From: CAKSUT01 sp045542335
Lineage (GTDB): Bacteria > Bacillota > Clostridia > Oscillospirales > CAG-382
Assembly (NCBI GenBank): GCA_045542335.1
Contig: JAZQKV010000082.1
Location: forward strand, 1 to 9,710
DNA: 9,710 bases
Reading direction: 5' to 3'
Made by a program: the position numbers and the translations under genes
Notes under the pieces: model-generated
Told to the model about the DNA's origin: nothing
Databases searched by the model: none
Seen by the model: the letters and a program-made list of their open reading frames with translations, nothing else
Shown: positions 1-6,486 of the stretch, piece after piece
How positions within the stretch are numbered: the stretch's first letter is position 1
Layout of the letters: the number at the start of each line of letters is the position of its first letter

Positions 1-213
1 GCTTTCCATATTCACGACAACGACGCAAAATCCGACCGGCATGATTGTCCTTGGTTTGGTGTCGGAGATTGGGATGGGTTTAAGCAAGCGATAAGAGTTG
101 TGGACAAATCTGTTCCAATTTCTCTTGAATGTGGTCCGAAAAGGCTTCCACAGAAACTTTGGGAAAAATATATTGGTTTTCTTGCTGATATGGCAAAAAA
201 GCTTTGCGAGTAA
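1..213 (+). CDS. Sugar phosphate isomerase/epimerase-like TIM barrel (C-terminal part)
   Basis: The reading frame is open from the first base of the window to a TAA at 211-213 and gives the last 70 residues of a protein whose start lies outside. The fragment begins AFHIHDND, followed by a His-rich turn and FGVGDWDGF, and later has ISLECGP. This order (a His/Asp metal-site strand, then a G-x-G-x-x-D-W turn, then a final strand with a metal-ligand Glu, here fragment residue 43) is typical of the xylose isomerase-like / AP endonuclease 2 TIM-barrel superfamily, which isomerises or epimerises sugars using a divalent metal. The substrate cannot be told from this piece. The next gene starts 43 bases downstream on the same strand with no terminator between them, so the two may be co-transcribed. 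The superfamily call is fairly secure; the exact enzyme is not. Confidence 0.72.
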   Translation, partial: AFHIHDNDAKSDRHDCPWFGVGDWDGFKQAIRVVDKSVPISLECGPKRLPQKLWEKYIGFLADMAKKLCE

Positions 214-256
214 GTTATCACTAACATAGTAGCTAAATTTTTTAAGGAGAATACAA

Positions 257-2020
257 ATGAACATCACAAATTTATTCATGCTCTGCGGCGGTCTCGCTTT
301 CTTCCTTTACGGTATGAATGTCATGTCCGCTGGTCTCGAAAAGCTTGCCGGAAGTAAACTTGAAAGTATGCTCAAGGTCATGACCTCAAGCCCTTTCAAG
401 AGCCTTGTTCTTGGTATGGTGATTACAATTGCCATTCAGTCTTCCTCGGCAATGACGGTTATGCTTGTTGGCCTTGTTAACTCGGGAATTATGCAGCTCG
501 GTCAGACCATCGGTGTTATCATGGGTTCAAATATAGGAACAACCCTCACTGCATGGATACTCTCCCTGGCAGGCATTGATTCGGGCGACAACATTTTCCT
601 CATGCTTCTCAAGCCCTCAAACTTCTCCCCTATTCTTGCACTTATCGGCGCAATTTTCATAATGGGTAAAAACACAAAGCGCAGAAATGTGGGCAGTATT
701 CTTGTTGGATTTGCTGTACTTATGACAGGTATGGGAATGATGTCGGATTCCGTTGCTCCTGTTGCGGATATGCCGGAGTTTCAGGAAATTCTTGTTATGT
801 TCAACAACCCTATTCTCGGTGTTATTGTCGGTGCGGTTTTCACGGGTATTATTCAGTCATCGGCGGCATCGGTTGGTATTCTCCAAGCATTTGCTCTCAC
901 AGGTCAGATCTCTTTCGGAATGGCAATTCCGATAATCTTGGGTCAGAATATCGGTACTTGTGTAACAGCTCTCATTTCCTCAATTGGTGTTAACAAAAAC
1001 GCAAAACGTGTTGCAATTGTGCACATCCTGTTCAACATTACCGGTACAATTGTATTCCTCGCGATTTTTTACGGTCTTGGTATGTTTATAAATTTTGCGT
1101 TTCTTGATAATGCGATTGATATGCAGGGAATTGCACTTGTGCACAGTATCTTTAATATTGCTTCAACATTTATGCTTTTGCCTTTCTCGAAGCTTCTTGA
1201 AAAAGCTGCATATCTCATTATCAAGCCCGGCGAAAATGATAAGGCTTCCAAAGTGCTTATCGACGAACGTCTTCTTGCAACACCCTCAATTGCCATTTCC
1301 GAGTGTTTTGACAGAACGGTTGCAATGGCACATATGTCTCGTGACTGCATGACAATGGGTATTGGACTTCTCACTAAATATGACCAGAAGATTGCCGATC
1401 AGCTTGTTGAAATGGAAGACGAGATTGACAAATACGAGGACCAGCTCGGAACCGTCCTTGTTAAGATTTCAAGCCGTTCGCTTTCATACCACGACAGCCA
1501 CAGGGTTTCAACTCTTCTTCACACAATCGGCGATTTTGAGCGTATCGGCGACCATGCAGTAAATCTTCTCAAGGTTGCACAGGAAATCCACGAAAAAGGC
1601 ATTTCTTTCTCACAGGAAGCAAAGTCTGAAATCAAGGTTCTCACCTTTGCTCTCCAGGACATTCTTGAAAACACCGTCAAGGCGTTTGAACAGGATGACC
1701 TTAAGAGTGCCGCACTTGTTGAGCCTCTTGAGCAGGTTATTGACAAGCTTATAAGCGAAATCAAGTCCAATCATGTAACACGTCTTCAGAGTGGTAACTG
1801 CACAATCACACTTGGCTTTGTGCTTTCCGACCTTCTCACAAACTATGAGCGTGTTTCTGACCATTGCTCAAACATTGCCGTTGCAATGATTGAGGTTCAG
1901 AAAAACAGATTTGACACTCATGAATATCTCAGCGGTCTTAAAGCAGAAGGCGACGTTGACTTTGACAGCGCATTCAGGAGATATGCTGAAAAGTATTCTC
2001 TCAATGGCAACTTTTCCTGA
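257..2020 (+). CDS. Na+/phosphate cotransporter family protein with PhoU-like C-terminal domain
   Basis: This 587-residue membrane protein is predicted to import or export inorganic phosphate coupled to Na+ (NptA/YjbB/SLC34-like family). The membrane half, about residues 5-320, shows the family's inverted duplication: QSSSA at 61-65 and QSSAA at 200-204, each followed by a Gly-Asn-Ile-Gly-Thr motif (GSNIGTT 90-96, GQNIGTC 229-235). The cytosolic half, about 345-560, is PhoU-like and helical, with two E/DxxxD-type metal-cluster motifs, DFERIGDHA near 426-434 and YERVSDHC near 530-537. Full length suits the PhoU-fused bacterial subgroup. The ATG at 257 is preceded by AAGGAGA at 244-250, which fixes the start. 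PhoU-like domains usually tune transport or Pho signalling; no Pho box was recognised upstream. The direction of phosphate movement in vivo cannot be read from sequence. Confidence 0.93.
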   Translation: MNITNLFMLCGGLAFFLYGMNVMSAGLEKLAGSKLESMLKVMTSSPFKSLVLGMVITIAIQSSSAMTVMLVGLVNSGIMQLGQTIGVIMGSNIGTTLTAWILSLAGIDSGDNIFLMLLKPSNFSPILALIGAIFIMGKNTKRRNVGSILVGFAVLMTGMGMMSDSVAPVADMPEFQEILVMFNNPILGVIVGAVFTGIIQSSAASVGILQAFALTGQISFGMAIPIILGQNIGTCVTALISSIGVNKNAKRVAIVHILFNITGTIVFLAIFYGLGMFINFAFLDNAIDMQGIALVHSIFNIASTFMLLPFSKLLEKAAYLIIKPGENDKASKVLIDERLLATPSIAISECFDRTVAMAHMSRDCMTMGIGLLTKYDQKIADQLVEMEDEIDKYEDQLGTVLVKISSRSLSYHDSHRVSTLLHTIGDFERIGDHAVNLLKVAQEIHEKGISFSQEAKSEIKVLTFALQDILENTVKAFEQDDLKSAALVEPLEQVIDKLISEIKSNHVTRLQSGNCTITLGFVLSDLLTNYERVSDHCSNIAVAMIEVQKNRFDTHEYLSGLKAEGDVDFDSAFRRYAEKYSLNGNFS

Positions 2021-2035
2021 TTTTTAAAAAGTTGT

Positions 2036-2066
2036 GGGCTGATGTAAACATCTACGTCAGCCCTTT
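2036..2066 (+). terminator. Weak intrinsic terminator-like hairpin after the Na/Pi cotransporter gene
   Basis: The left arm GGGCTGATGT (2036-2045) pairs with ACGTCAGCCC (2054-2063) to give a 10-bp stem with one T-G wobble and an 8-base loop. Only three T residues follow directly, then GGTATTT, so termination may be partial. It sits 15 bases after the cotransporter stop and 11 bases before the AAAGGAG of the next gene. It could therefore reduce readthrough into the aldolase gene or stabilise the upstream mRNA 3' end. Confidence 0.55.
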
Positions 2067-2089
2067 GGTATTTACGAAAGGAGTTTAAA

Positions 2090-3136
2090 ATGGAAAAGAT
2101 TTATTTTATGTCAGACTATCTTGAGGGTTGTCACCCAAAGATACTTGAAGCACTTGTAAAGACAAATTTTGAGCAGACTCCGGGTTACAGCGAGGATTAT
2201 CACAGCCAAAACGCAAAGGCTCTTATCAAGGATTGTCTTTCGCTTCCTGACTCGGATGTTCACATACTTGTCGGCGGAACACAGACAAATCTGACGGTAA
2301 TCGCTGCCACACTCCGCCCTCATCAAGGCGTTATTTGTGCAGACAGCGGACACATAAATGTGCATGAAACAGGAGCTATTGAGGCTTGCGGTCACAAGGT
2401 CCTCGGACTTAAATCTCAAAACGGCAAGATAACGGCAAAGCAAATTGAGGAATACTTTGAAAAGCATCACAGCGACCCAAGCTTTGAGCACATTGTTCAG
2501 CCGGGAATGGTTTATATTTCTTATCCCACGGAAAGCGGTACGATTTATTCAAAGCAAGAGCTTTGCGAGATTTATGAGGTCTGCAAAAAGTGTGAATTGC
2601 CTTTATTCATAGACGGCGCAAGACTCGGATATGGTCTTGCAAGCGCAGAAAACGATTTGACGATTAAAGACATTGCACGTCTTTGCGATGTTTTTTACAT
2701 TGGCGGCACAAAATGCGGCGCGCTTTTTGGAGAGGCAGTTGTCATAAATCTTGAAAGGCTCAAAAAGGATTTCAGATACATTATAAAGCAAAAAGGCGGT
2801 ATGCTTGCCAAAGGAAGGCTTTTGGGTATTCAGTTTGAAACGCTTTTCACGGATGGACTTTACTTTGATATTTGCAAAGGTGCAGTTGAAAAGGCAATGC
2901 TTATAAGAGATGCTTTTATTGAGCGTGGAATCAAAATGGGCGGTACTTCTTCAACAAATCAGCAGTTTCCGATTCTCACACCTGCTCAGGTTGAGTATCT
3001 TAACGAGTTTTACGCCTATGAAATATGGGAGAAGCTCGACGACGGAAACATCCTTGTTCGCTTCTGCACATCATGGGCGACAACCGACGAGGCAGTTAGT
3101 CGCTTGATTTCCCACATTAAAACAATGCCCTTATAA
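2090..3136 (+). CDS. Threonine aldolase family PLP-dependent enzyme
   Basis: This 348-residue, fold-type I PLP enzyme belongs to the beta-eliminating lyase / low-specificity L-threonine aldolase family, which cleaves L-threonine or allo-threonine to glycine and acetaldehyde in the cytosol. Visible markers are VGGTQTN at 61-67 (phosphate-binding turn); GHINVHETGA at 87-96, whose His88 matches the cofactor-stacking His of the family; FIDGARLG at 173-180 with the cofactor-ring Asp175; YIGGTKCGA at 203-211 with the predicted Schiff-base Lys208; and VRFCTSWATT at 323-332, whose Arg would bind the substrate carboxylate. The length is normal. The start at 2090 is supported by AAAGGAG at 2077-2083. 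It ends 17 bases before a strong hairpin. A few members act on other beta-hydroxy amino acids or as other PLP lyases, so the substrate is inferred. Confidence 0.88.
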   Translation: MEKIYFMSDYLEGCHPKILEALVKTNFEQTPGYSEDYHSQNAKALIKDCLSLPDSDVHILVGGTQTNLTVIAATLRPHQGVICADSGHINVHETGAIEACGHKVLGLKSQNGKITAKQIEEYFEKHHSDPSFEHIVQPGMVYISYPTESGTIYSKQELCEIYEVCKKCELPLFIDGARLGYGLASAENDLTIKDIARLCDVFYIGGTKCGALFGEAVVINLERLKKDFRYIIKQKGGMLAKGRLLGIQFETLFTDGLYFDICKGAVEKAMLIRDAFIERGIKMGGTSSTNQQFPILTPAQVEYLNEFYAYEIWEKLDDGNILVRFCTSWATTDEAVSRLISHIKTMPL

Positions 3137-3153
3137 GAACAAAAGTGTAACAT

Positions 3154-3189
3154 AAAAGTCCTGTCTACCACTTGGTAGGCAGGACTTTT
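3154..3189. terminator. Strong bidirectional intrinsic terminator between convergent genes
   Basis: AAAAGTCCTGTCTACC (3154-3169) pairs with GGTAGGCAGGACTTTT (3174-3189) over 16 bp with a single T-G wobble and an ACTT loop. The arms end in A and T runs, so both strands show a GC-rich stem followed by U residues. It lies between the stop of the plus-strand aldolase gene (3136) and the stop of the minus-strand ATPase-like gene (3202), exactly where a shared terminator is expected. Confidence 0.92.
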
Positions 3190-3201
3190 ATTTATTGGCG
3201 G

Positions 3202-6200
3202 TCAGTCTTCCCAACCGTCCTCTTTGTCTTTAAGACGCTGTTTTTCAAGCTTTTCCTTTTCTCGCTCCATAAGCTTCGCAAGCTTTGCCGCCGCTTTTTC
3301 GTCGGCTTTTTTCTTTTTTTCTTGCTTTTTACGAAGCTTTTCCGCTTTCGCAGGACTCATTTTCTTTTCTTTTTCTTTTTTGTCCTTTGAAGTGTCTGAT
3401 TTAGCAAAGATCACGGTTTTTCCGTCAGCACTTTGAGAATCAATTTGCATTTGCTCTTGCTTTGGATGATTGTCGTCAGCTGAGTTTTGTTCTGAAAGAG
3501 CATTTTCCGAGGTGTCTGACTGTTGTTCAGTTTCAGCGTTTTTCATCGCCACCTTTTCAGGTTCTGAAACAGTTTCATTGCGTGTTTTTTCTTTTGGCGT
3601 TTTTGGGGTGTGCTTGCTGTCTTTCGACTTTTCTTTGCTTTTACCGCTGTTGGCTTTGTTTTTATTTTCGTTCACATTTCCTGCGCCTTGTGCATCAAGC
3701 ACGGCTTTTCTCATTTCGCAGAGAACGGGAATGATTAACGCACACACAAATGATGAAACAAGTGTTGGATAACCAATTTTGAAAATGCCAAAAGAAGCTG
3801 CAAAGGATGCCGGTGTATATGAAACGCAAAGCCATATACAGAAAAGCACAAGTGCGCAAAACGCAACATAAAACGCAGGCTTCGGTTTTTCAGCTTTTAC
3901 AAAGCTTTGAGTTTTTAATGCAGAGAATGTCATAAGCATACACGCAACAGACATTGTGATAAAAGTTGCAAGACCGGCAGAGTCAGTGTCTGAATCAAGA
4001 GCAAGTGAAACAAGAGCAGAGAGAAGTGTTGTTGCTGCGAAAACGACAGTTGCAAAGGCAATTGTGCCGCCATTTCGTCCGACCTTGAGTTTGTCGGCAA
4101 ACACTCTTGGAATATCTCTCCAGATTCTCAACGAATCCATGCTGACAGCCGCACAAGAAATTACTGCAACCGGAATCACGGCAAAGAGCAAAATGGAAAG
4201 CATTGGTGCAGAAACGGGAGATACTGCAGAAACACCCAACGCATCGAAGAACGAAGCACCGCAATAGCAAAGGAAATGCAACGTGAGAGCCGCAACCACC
4301 GAAAGAACAGCACCCATACAAAATCTCAATGCATATGAAGAACGTTTAAGTATTTTCCTGCACCCCTCAATTGCCGCTGTGACAGAGGAGAAGCCCTCTT
4401 GTTCAAGGTGAATATCGGCAATTTTGCGCAATGTCGGAGGTACGCTTCCTGTTGTGAGCATCACATCTCCCTCAACGGCACATTTTATATCCTTTAAGTT
4501 ATCGGCACAAACGGCGACAATCTCCGAACGTTTTTTTCTTGCATAGATGACTGCTCTTTTCTGGTCGTCCGAAAGACCGGCAAACAATCTGTATGAATCG
4601 ATGTTTTTGAAAAAAACTTCATCATCAATTCCGGATAGCTCATAAGCATCGATCTGTCTGTCACCATAGGCTATAATCCCTGCACGTTTTGCGCTGTCTG
4701 ATATGCCGGGTGTAATATCGGGGGTGAGAAAAACAGGGTCAATTCCGACAGAACGGCATCGAGCAACTGCGGCGGCACTGTCGTCGGAAAAATTCACTTT
4801 ATAGACGACCACGCCTAAGAGAGTAAATCCGGATGTAAGGGAATCATCCGAGCCTGAGAGCGCTTTGACGGCAATTGCCGTTGAAATATGACAGTCGTCT
4901 GCTTCAATTGTCTGAACAGTTGAAGCGATGTATTGCACGCCCTCAGCATCAATGGGAGCTTTGCCATTTCCTGCATCAAACATAGAGCATTTCGGGGCAA
5001 CGCTTCGGAGATTTCCACGGATAATGGCAAAATCTCCGCCACCTGTTGTCACAACAGAGCCTTGAAGAACACCGTCAGGTGTGCGAAGCTCTTTCTTTCT
5101 TGCAAGGAATGAGAATACATTGCTTTTTTCTGTCATTCCCGTTTTAACGACAAATTCAAGATTACAGATTTCGTCTGCATCGCCGATTATCGTTTTTTTG
5201 CCGCCTTTTACTTTTGTTTTTACGTCAGAGGCAAAACACGCACATCTGAAAATTTCGGCAAGCTCGTCCTTATAATATGAAGTTGCCTCAAAGCTTCTTC
5301 TTCCGATGATAACTCTTTCGGGAACAACATTTTTAACTCTGTAAAGCGACTTATTCTTGCAGAACACAGTTTCAGCGCAGCTTAATTTTTCTGCACCTTC
5401 AAAGGTTTTGACACTAATGCCAAGACCCGAAAGCCTGTATGCGCCCATGCAAAAGGCAACCTCTGTTGCAATTGAAGTTACTGTGTCGGCTGGAAACGCC
5501 ATGATAAGTGTGCCGAACAAGAACACTCCGAAAACATCTGCGCCGCAGAGGACACCAACAGAAAACACAAATATTGCCGCCGCAATCTGCACCATTGCGA
5601 TAAGAGAAGCAATGGTTTCCCTGTGGTTTGAAAAGTATTTTCCTTCTCGGATAAGCTTTTCGGATTCAGATTCTGATGCACTTGCCTTTGCAAGAATAAA
5701 GCGTTTGAAAAACGGAATTGCAACGGGTGTTCCCGAAAGCTTTCCCGAATCGGGAGTTTCAACAATCGGTCTTTGGAGAAGAACAATTGCATCACGGATT
5801 GTAAGCTCCGGGTCAATAACTACGCCAAAGCCTTTTCCGGCACTTACAACCGAGCCCTTGAAAACAACATTCTTCCACATTCTTTCGGGAAGTCGTCTGT
5901 CACCCTGCGGAATAACTTCTGAATTTTTTGCGACAGGTCGGTATTTTCTGTATTCGTTGTCGGAAAAAAGCTCCATGACATACATTTCTTCGCAATCAAA
6001 AAGCCTTATATCACACGGAACAACGTCCTTATCCGAAAGGAAAACCACATCACCCGGAACAAGCATATCCGGCGAAATGACGGCAATTGCGCCCTTTCGC
6101 AGAACCTTTACTTCGTCTTTGGCGTTTCTTCCGGTAAGTTTGTCCGAAGCAATGGGAAGAAAGAATTTAAGAAGTGCCGCAACAACAGTAAAAGCGCAAA

Positions 6201-6486
6201 GAACCGCAAGAGTAATTCCGCAGCCGTAATCTTCTCCGAAAACAAGTCCCATAAGGCACACAAAGGCACAAAGAGGAAGCGGAATATATGAAATTATCTC
6301 TCCGAATTCATGAAACAGCCTGACAATTGGCTCTGCCCTGTCCTTTGCCGCTTCGGGAAGTTTTCCGTAAACAGCACTTCTCGCAAGTGCTGCAGCTGTG
6401 CCAAGACCTTTATTAAGCTTCACCTTTAAGAGCTTTTCAAGCTCGGCGGCGGTGAAGCAATACCAATTAAGGTTTGATTTATTCAT
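3202..6486 (-). CDS. P-type ATPase-like membrane protein, predicted catalytically inactive, with long charged C-terminal tail
   Basis: This 1094-residue protein has P2-type cation ATPase architecture: N-terminal domain (about 10-50), M1-M2 (62-111), A domain (125-238) with intact LVPGDVV at 142-148, M3-M4 (290-345), P and N domains (350-715), and M5-M10 (718-925). The catalytic motifs are altered. The DKTGTLT site is N378-K-S-L-Y-R-V, so the phosphorylated Asp is Asn. TGES is DNEY (176-179), PEGL is PADT (332-335), KGA is RGN (490-492), DPPR is VNFS (564-567), TGD is TPD (588-590), and TGDGxND is CADNLKD (660-666). Glu178, Lys643, Asp662 and Asp666 survive. Residues 930-1094 form a cytosolic Lys/Glu-rich tail, probably coiled coil at the end. 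The ATG at 6484-6486 lies inside the end of the Clp gene and has no good ribosome site, suggesting translational coupling. The fold is well supported; loss of pumping is a strong inference; function is unknown. The motif alignment was made by eye. Confidence 0.85.
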   Translation of the reverse strand: MNKSNLNWYCFTAAELEKLLKVKLNKGLGTAAALARSAVYGKLPEAAKDRAEPIVRLFHEFGEIISYIPLPLCAFVCLMGLVFGEDYGCGITLAVLCAFTVVAALLKFFLPIASDKLTGRNAKDEVKVLRKGAIAVISPDMLVPGDVVFLSDKDVVPCDIRLFDCEEMYVMELFSDNEYRKYRPVAKNSEVIPQGDRRLPERMWKNVVFKGSVVSAGKGFGVVIDPELTIRDAIVLLQRPIVETPDSGKLSGTPVAIPFFKRFILAKASASESESEKLIREGKYFSNHRETIASLIAMVQIAAAIFVFSVGVLCGADVFGVFLFGTLIMAFPADTVTSIATEVAFCMGAYRLSGLGISVKTFEGAEKLSCAETVFCKNKSLYRVKNVVPERVIIGRRSFEATSYYKDELAEIFRCACFASDVKTKVKGGKKTIIGDADEICNLEFVVKTGMTEKSNVFSFLARKKELRTPDGVLQGSVVTTGGGDFAIIRGNLRSVAPKCSMFDAGNGKAPIDAEGVQYIASTVQTIEADDCHISTAIAVKALSGSDDSLTSGFTLLGVVVYKVNFSDDSAAAVARCRSVGIDPVFLTPDITPGISDSAKRAGIIAYGDRQIDAYELSGIDDEVFFKNIDSYRLFAGLSDDQKRAVIYARKKRSEIVAVCADNLKDIKCAVEGDVMLTTGSVPPTLRKIADIHLEQEGFSSVTAAIEGCRKILKRSSYALRFCMGAVLSVVAALTLHFLCYCGASFFDALGVSAVSPVSAPMLSILLFAVIPVAVISCAAVSMDSLRIWRDIPRVFADKLKVGRNGGTIAFATVVFAATTLLSALVSLALDSDTDSAGLATFITMSVACMLMTFSALKTQSFVKAEKPKPAFYVAFCALVLFCIWLCVSYTPASFAASFGIFKIGYPTLVSSFVCALIIPVLCEMRKAVLDAQGAGNVNENKNKANSGKSKEKSKDSKHTPKTPKEKTRNETVSEPEKVAMKNAETEQQSDTSENALSEQNSADDNHPKQEQMQIDSQSADGKTVIFAKSDTSKDKKEKEKKMSPAKAEKLRKKQEKKKKADEKAAAKLAKLMEREKEKLEKQRLKDKEDGWED
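6479..6486 (-). promoter_or_regulatory. Start/stop overlap coupling the Clp gene to the ATPase-like gene
   Basis: On the minus strand the sequence ATGAATAA holds the ATG of the ATPase-like gene and, in another frame, the TAA stop of the Clp gene. The bases just upstream (GTGAGCGAAA) lack a good AAGGAG. This differs from the other complete genes of the window, all of which have clear ribosome sites. Reinitiation by ribosomes finishing the Clp gene is the simplest reading. Confidence 0.75.

Noticed and set aside
12..227. Minus-strand 71-residue open frame at the window start
   Set aside because: It is the shadow of the plus-strand isomerase-like fragment, which carries family motifs and reaches a proper stop.
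214..256. Possible promoter between the isomerase fragment and the Na/Pi cotransporter gene
   Set aside because: Only 43 bases are available. Apart from the ribosome site AAGGAGA, no credible -35/-10 pair or Pho box is visible.
3313..3319. In-frame A AAA AAG slippery heptamer (minus strand) in the ATPase tail, a possible programmed -1 frameshift site
   Set aside because: A -1 shift would reach a stop after about 22 codons and change only the last few percent of the tail. Only a 4-bp hairpin is visible downstream. Lys-rich low-complexity coding explains the A run.
3956..4267. 103-residue plus-strand open frame opposite the ATPase-like gene
   Set aside because: It is antisense to a well-supported membrane domain, has no clear ribosome site and no recognisable domain. 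The same holds for the 290-residue frame at 5357-6229 and the 195-residue frame at 8271-8858.
5353..5355. Asp-to-Asn change treated as a sequencing error or simple pseudogene
   Set aside because: The frame is intact over 1094 codons, the adjacent TGT is also changed, and at least five other motifs differ. One error or recent inactivation would not produce this pattern.
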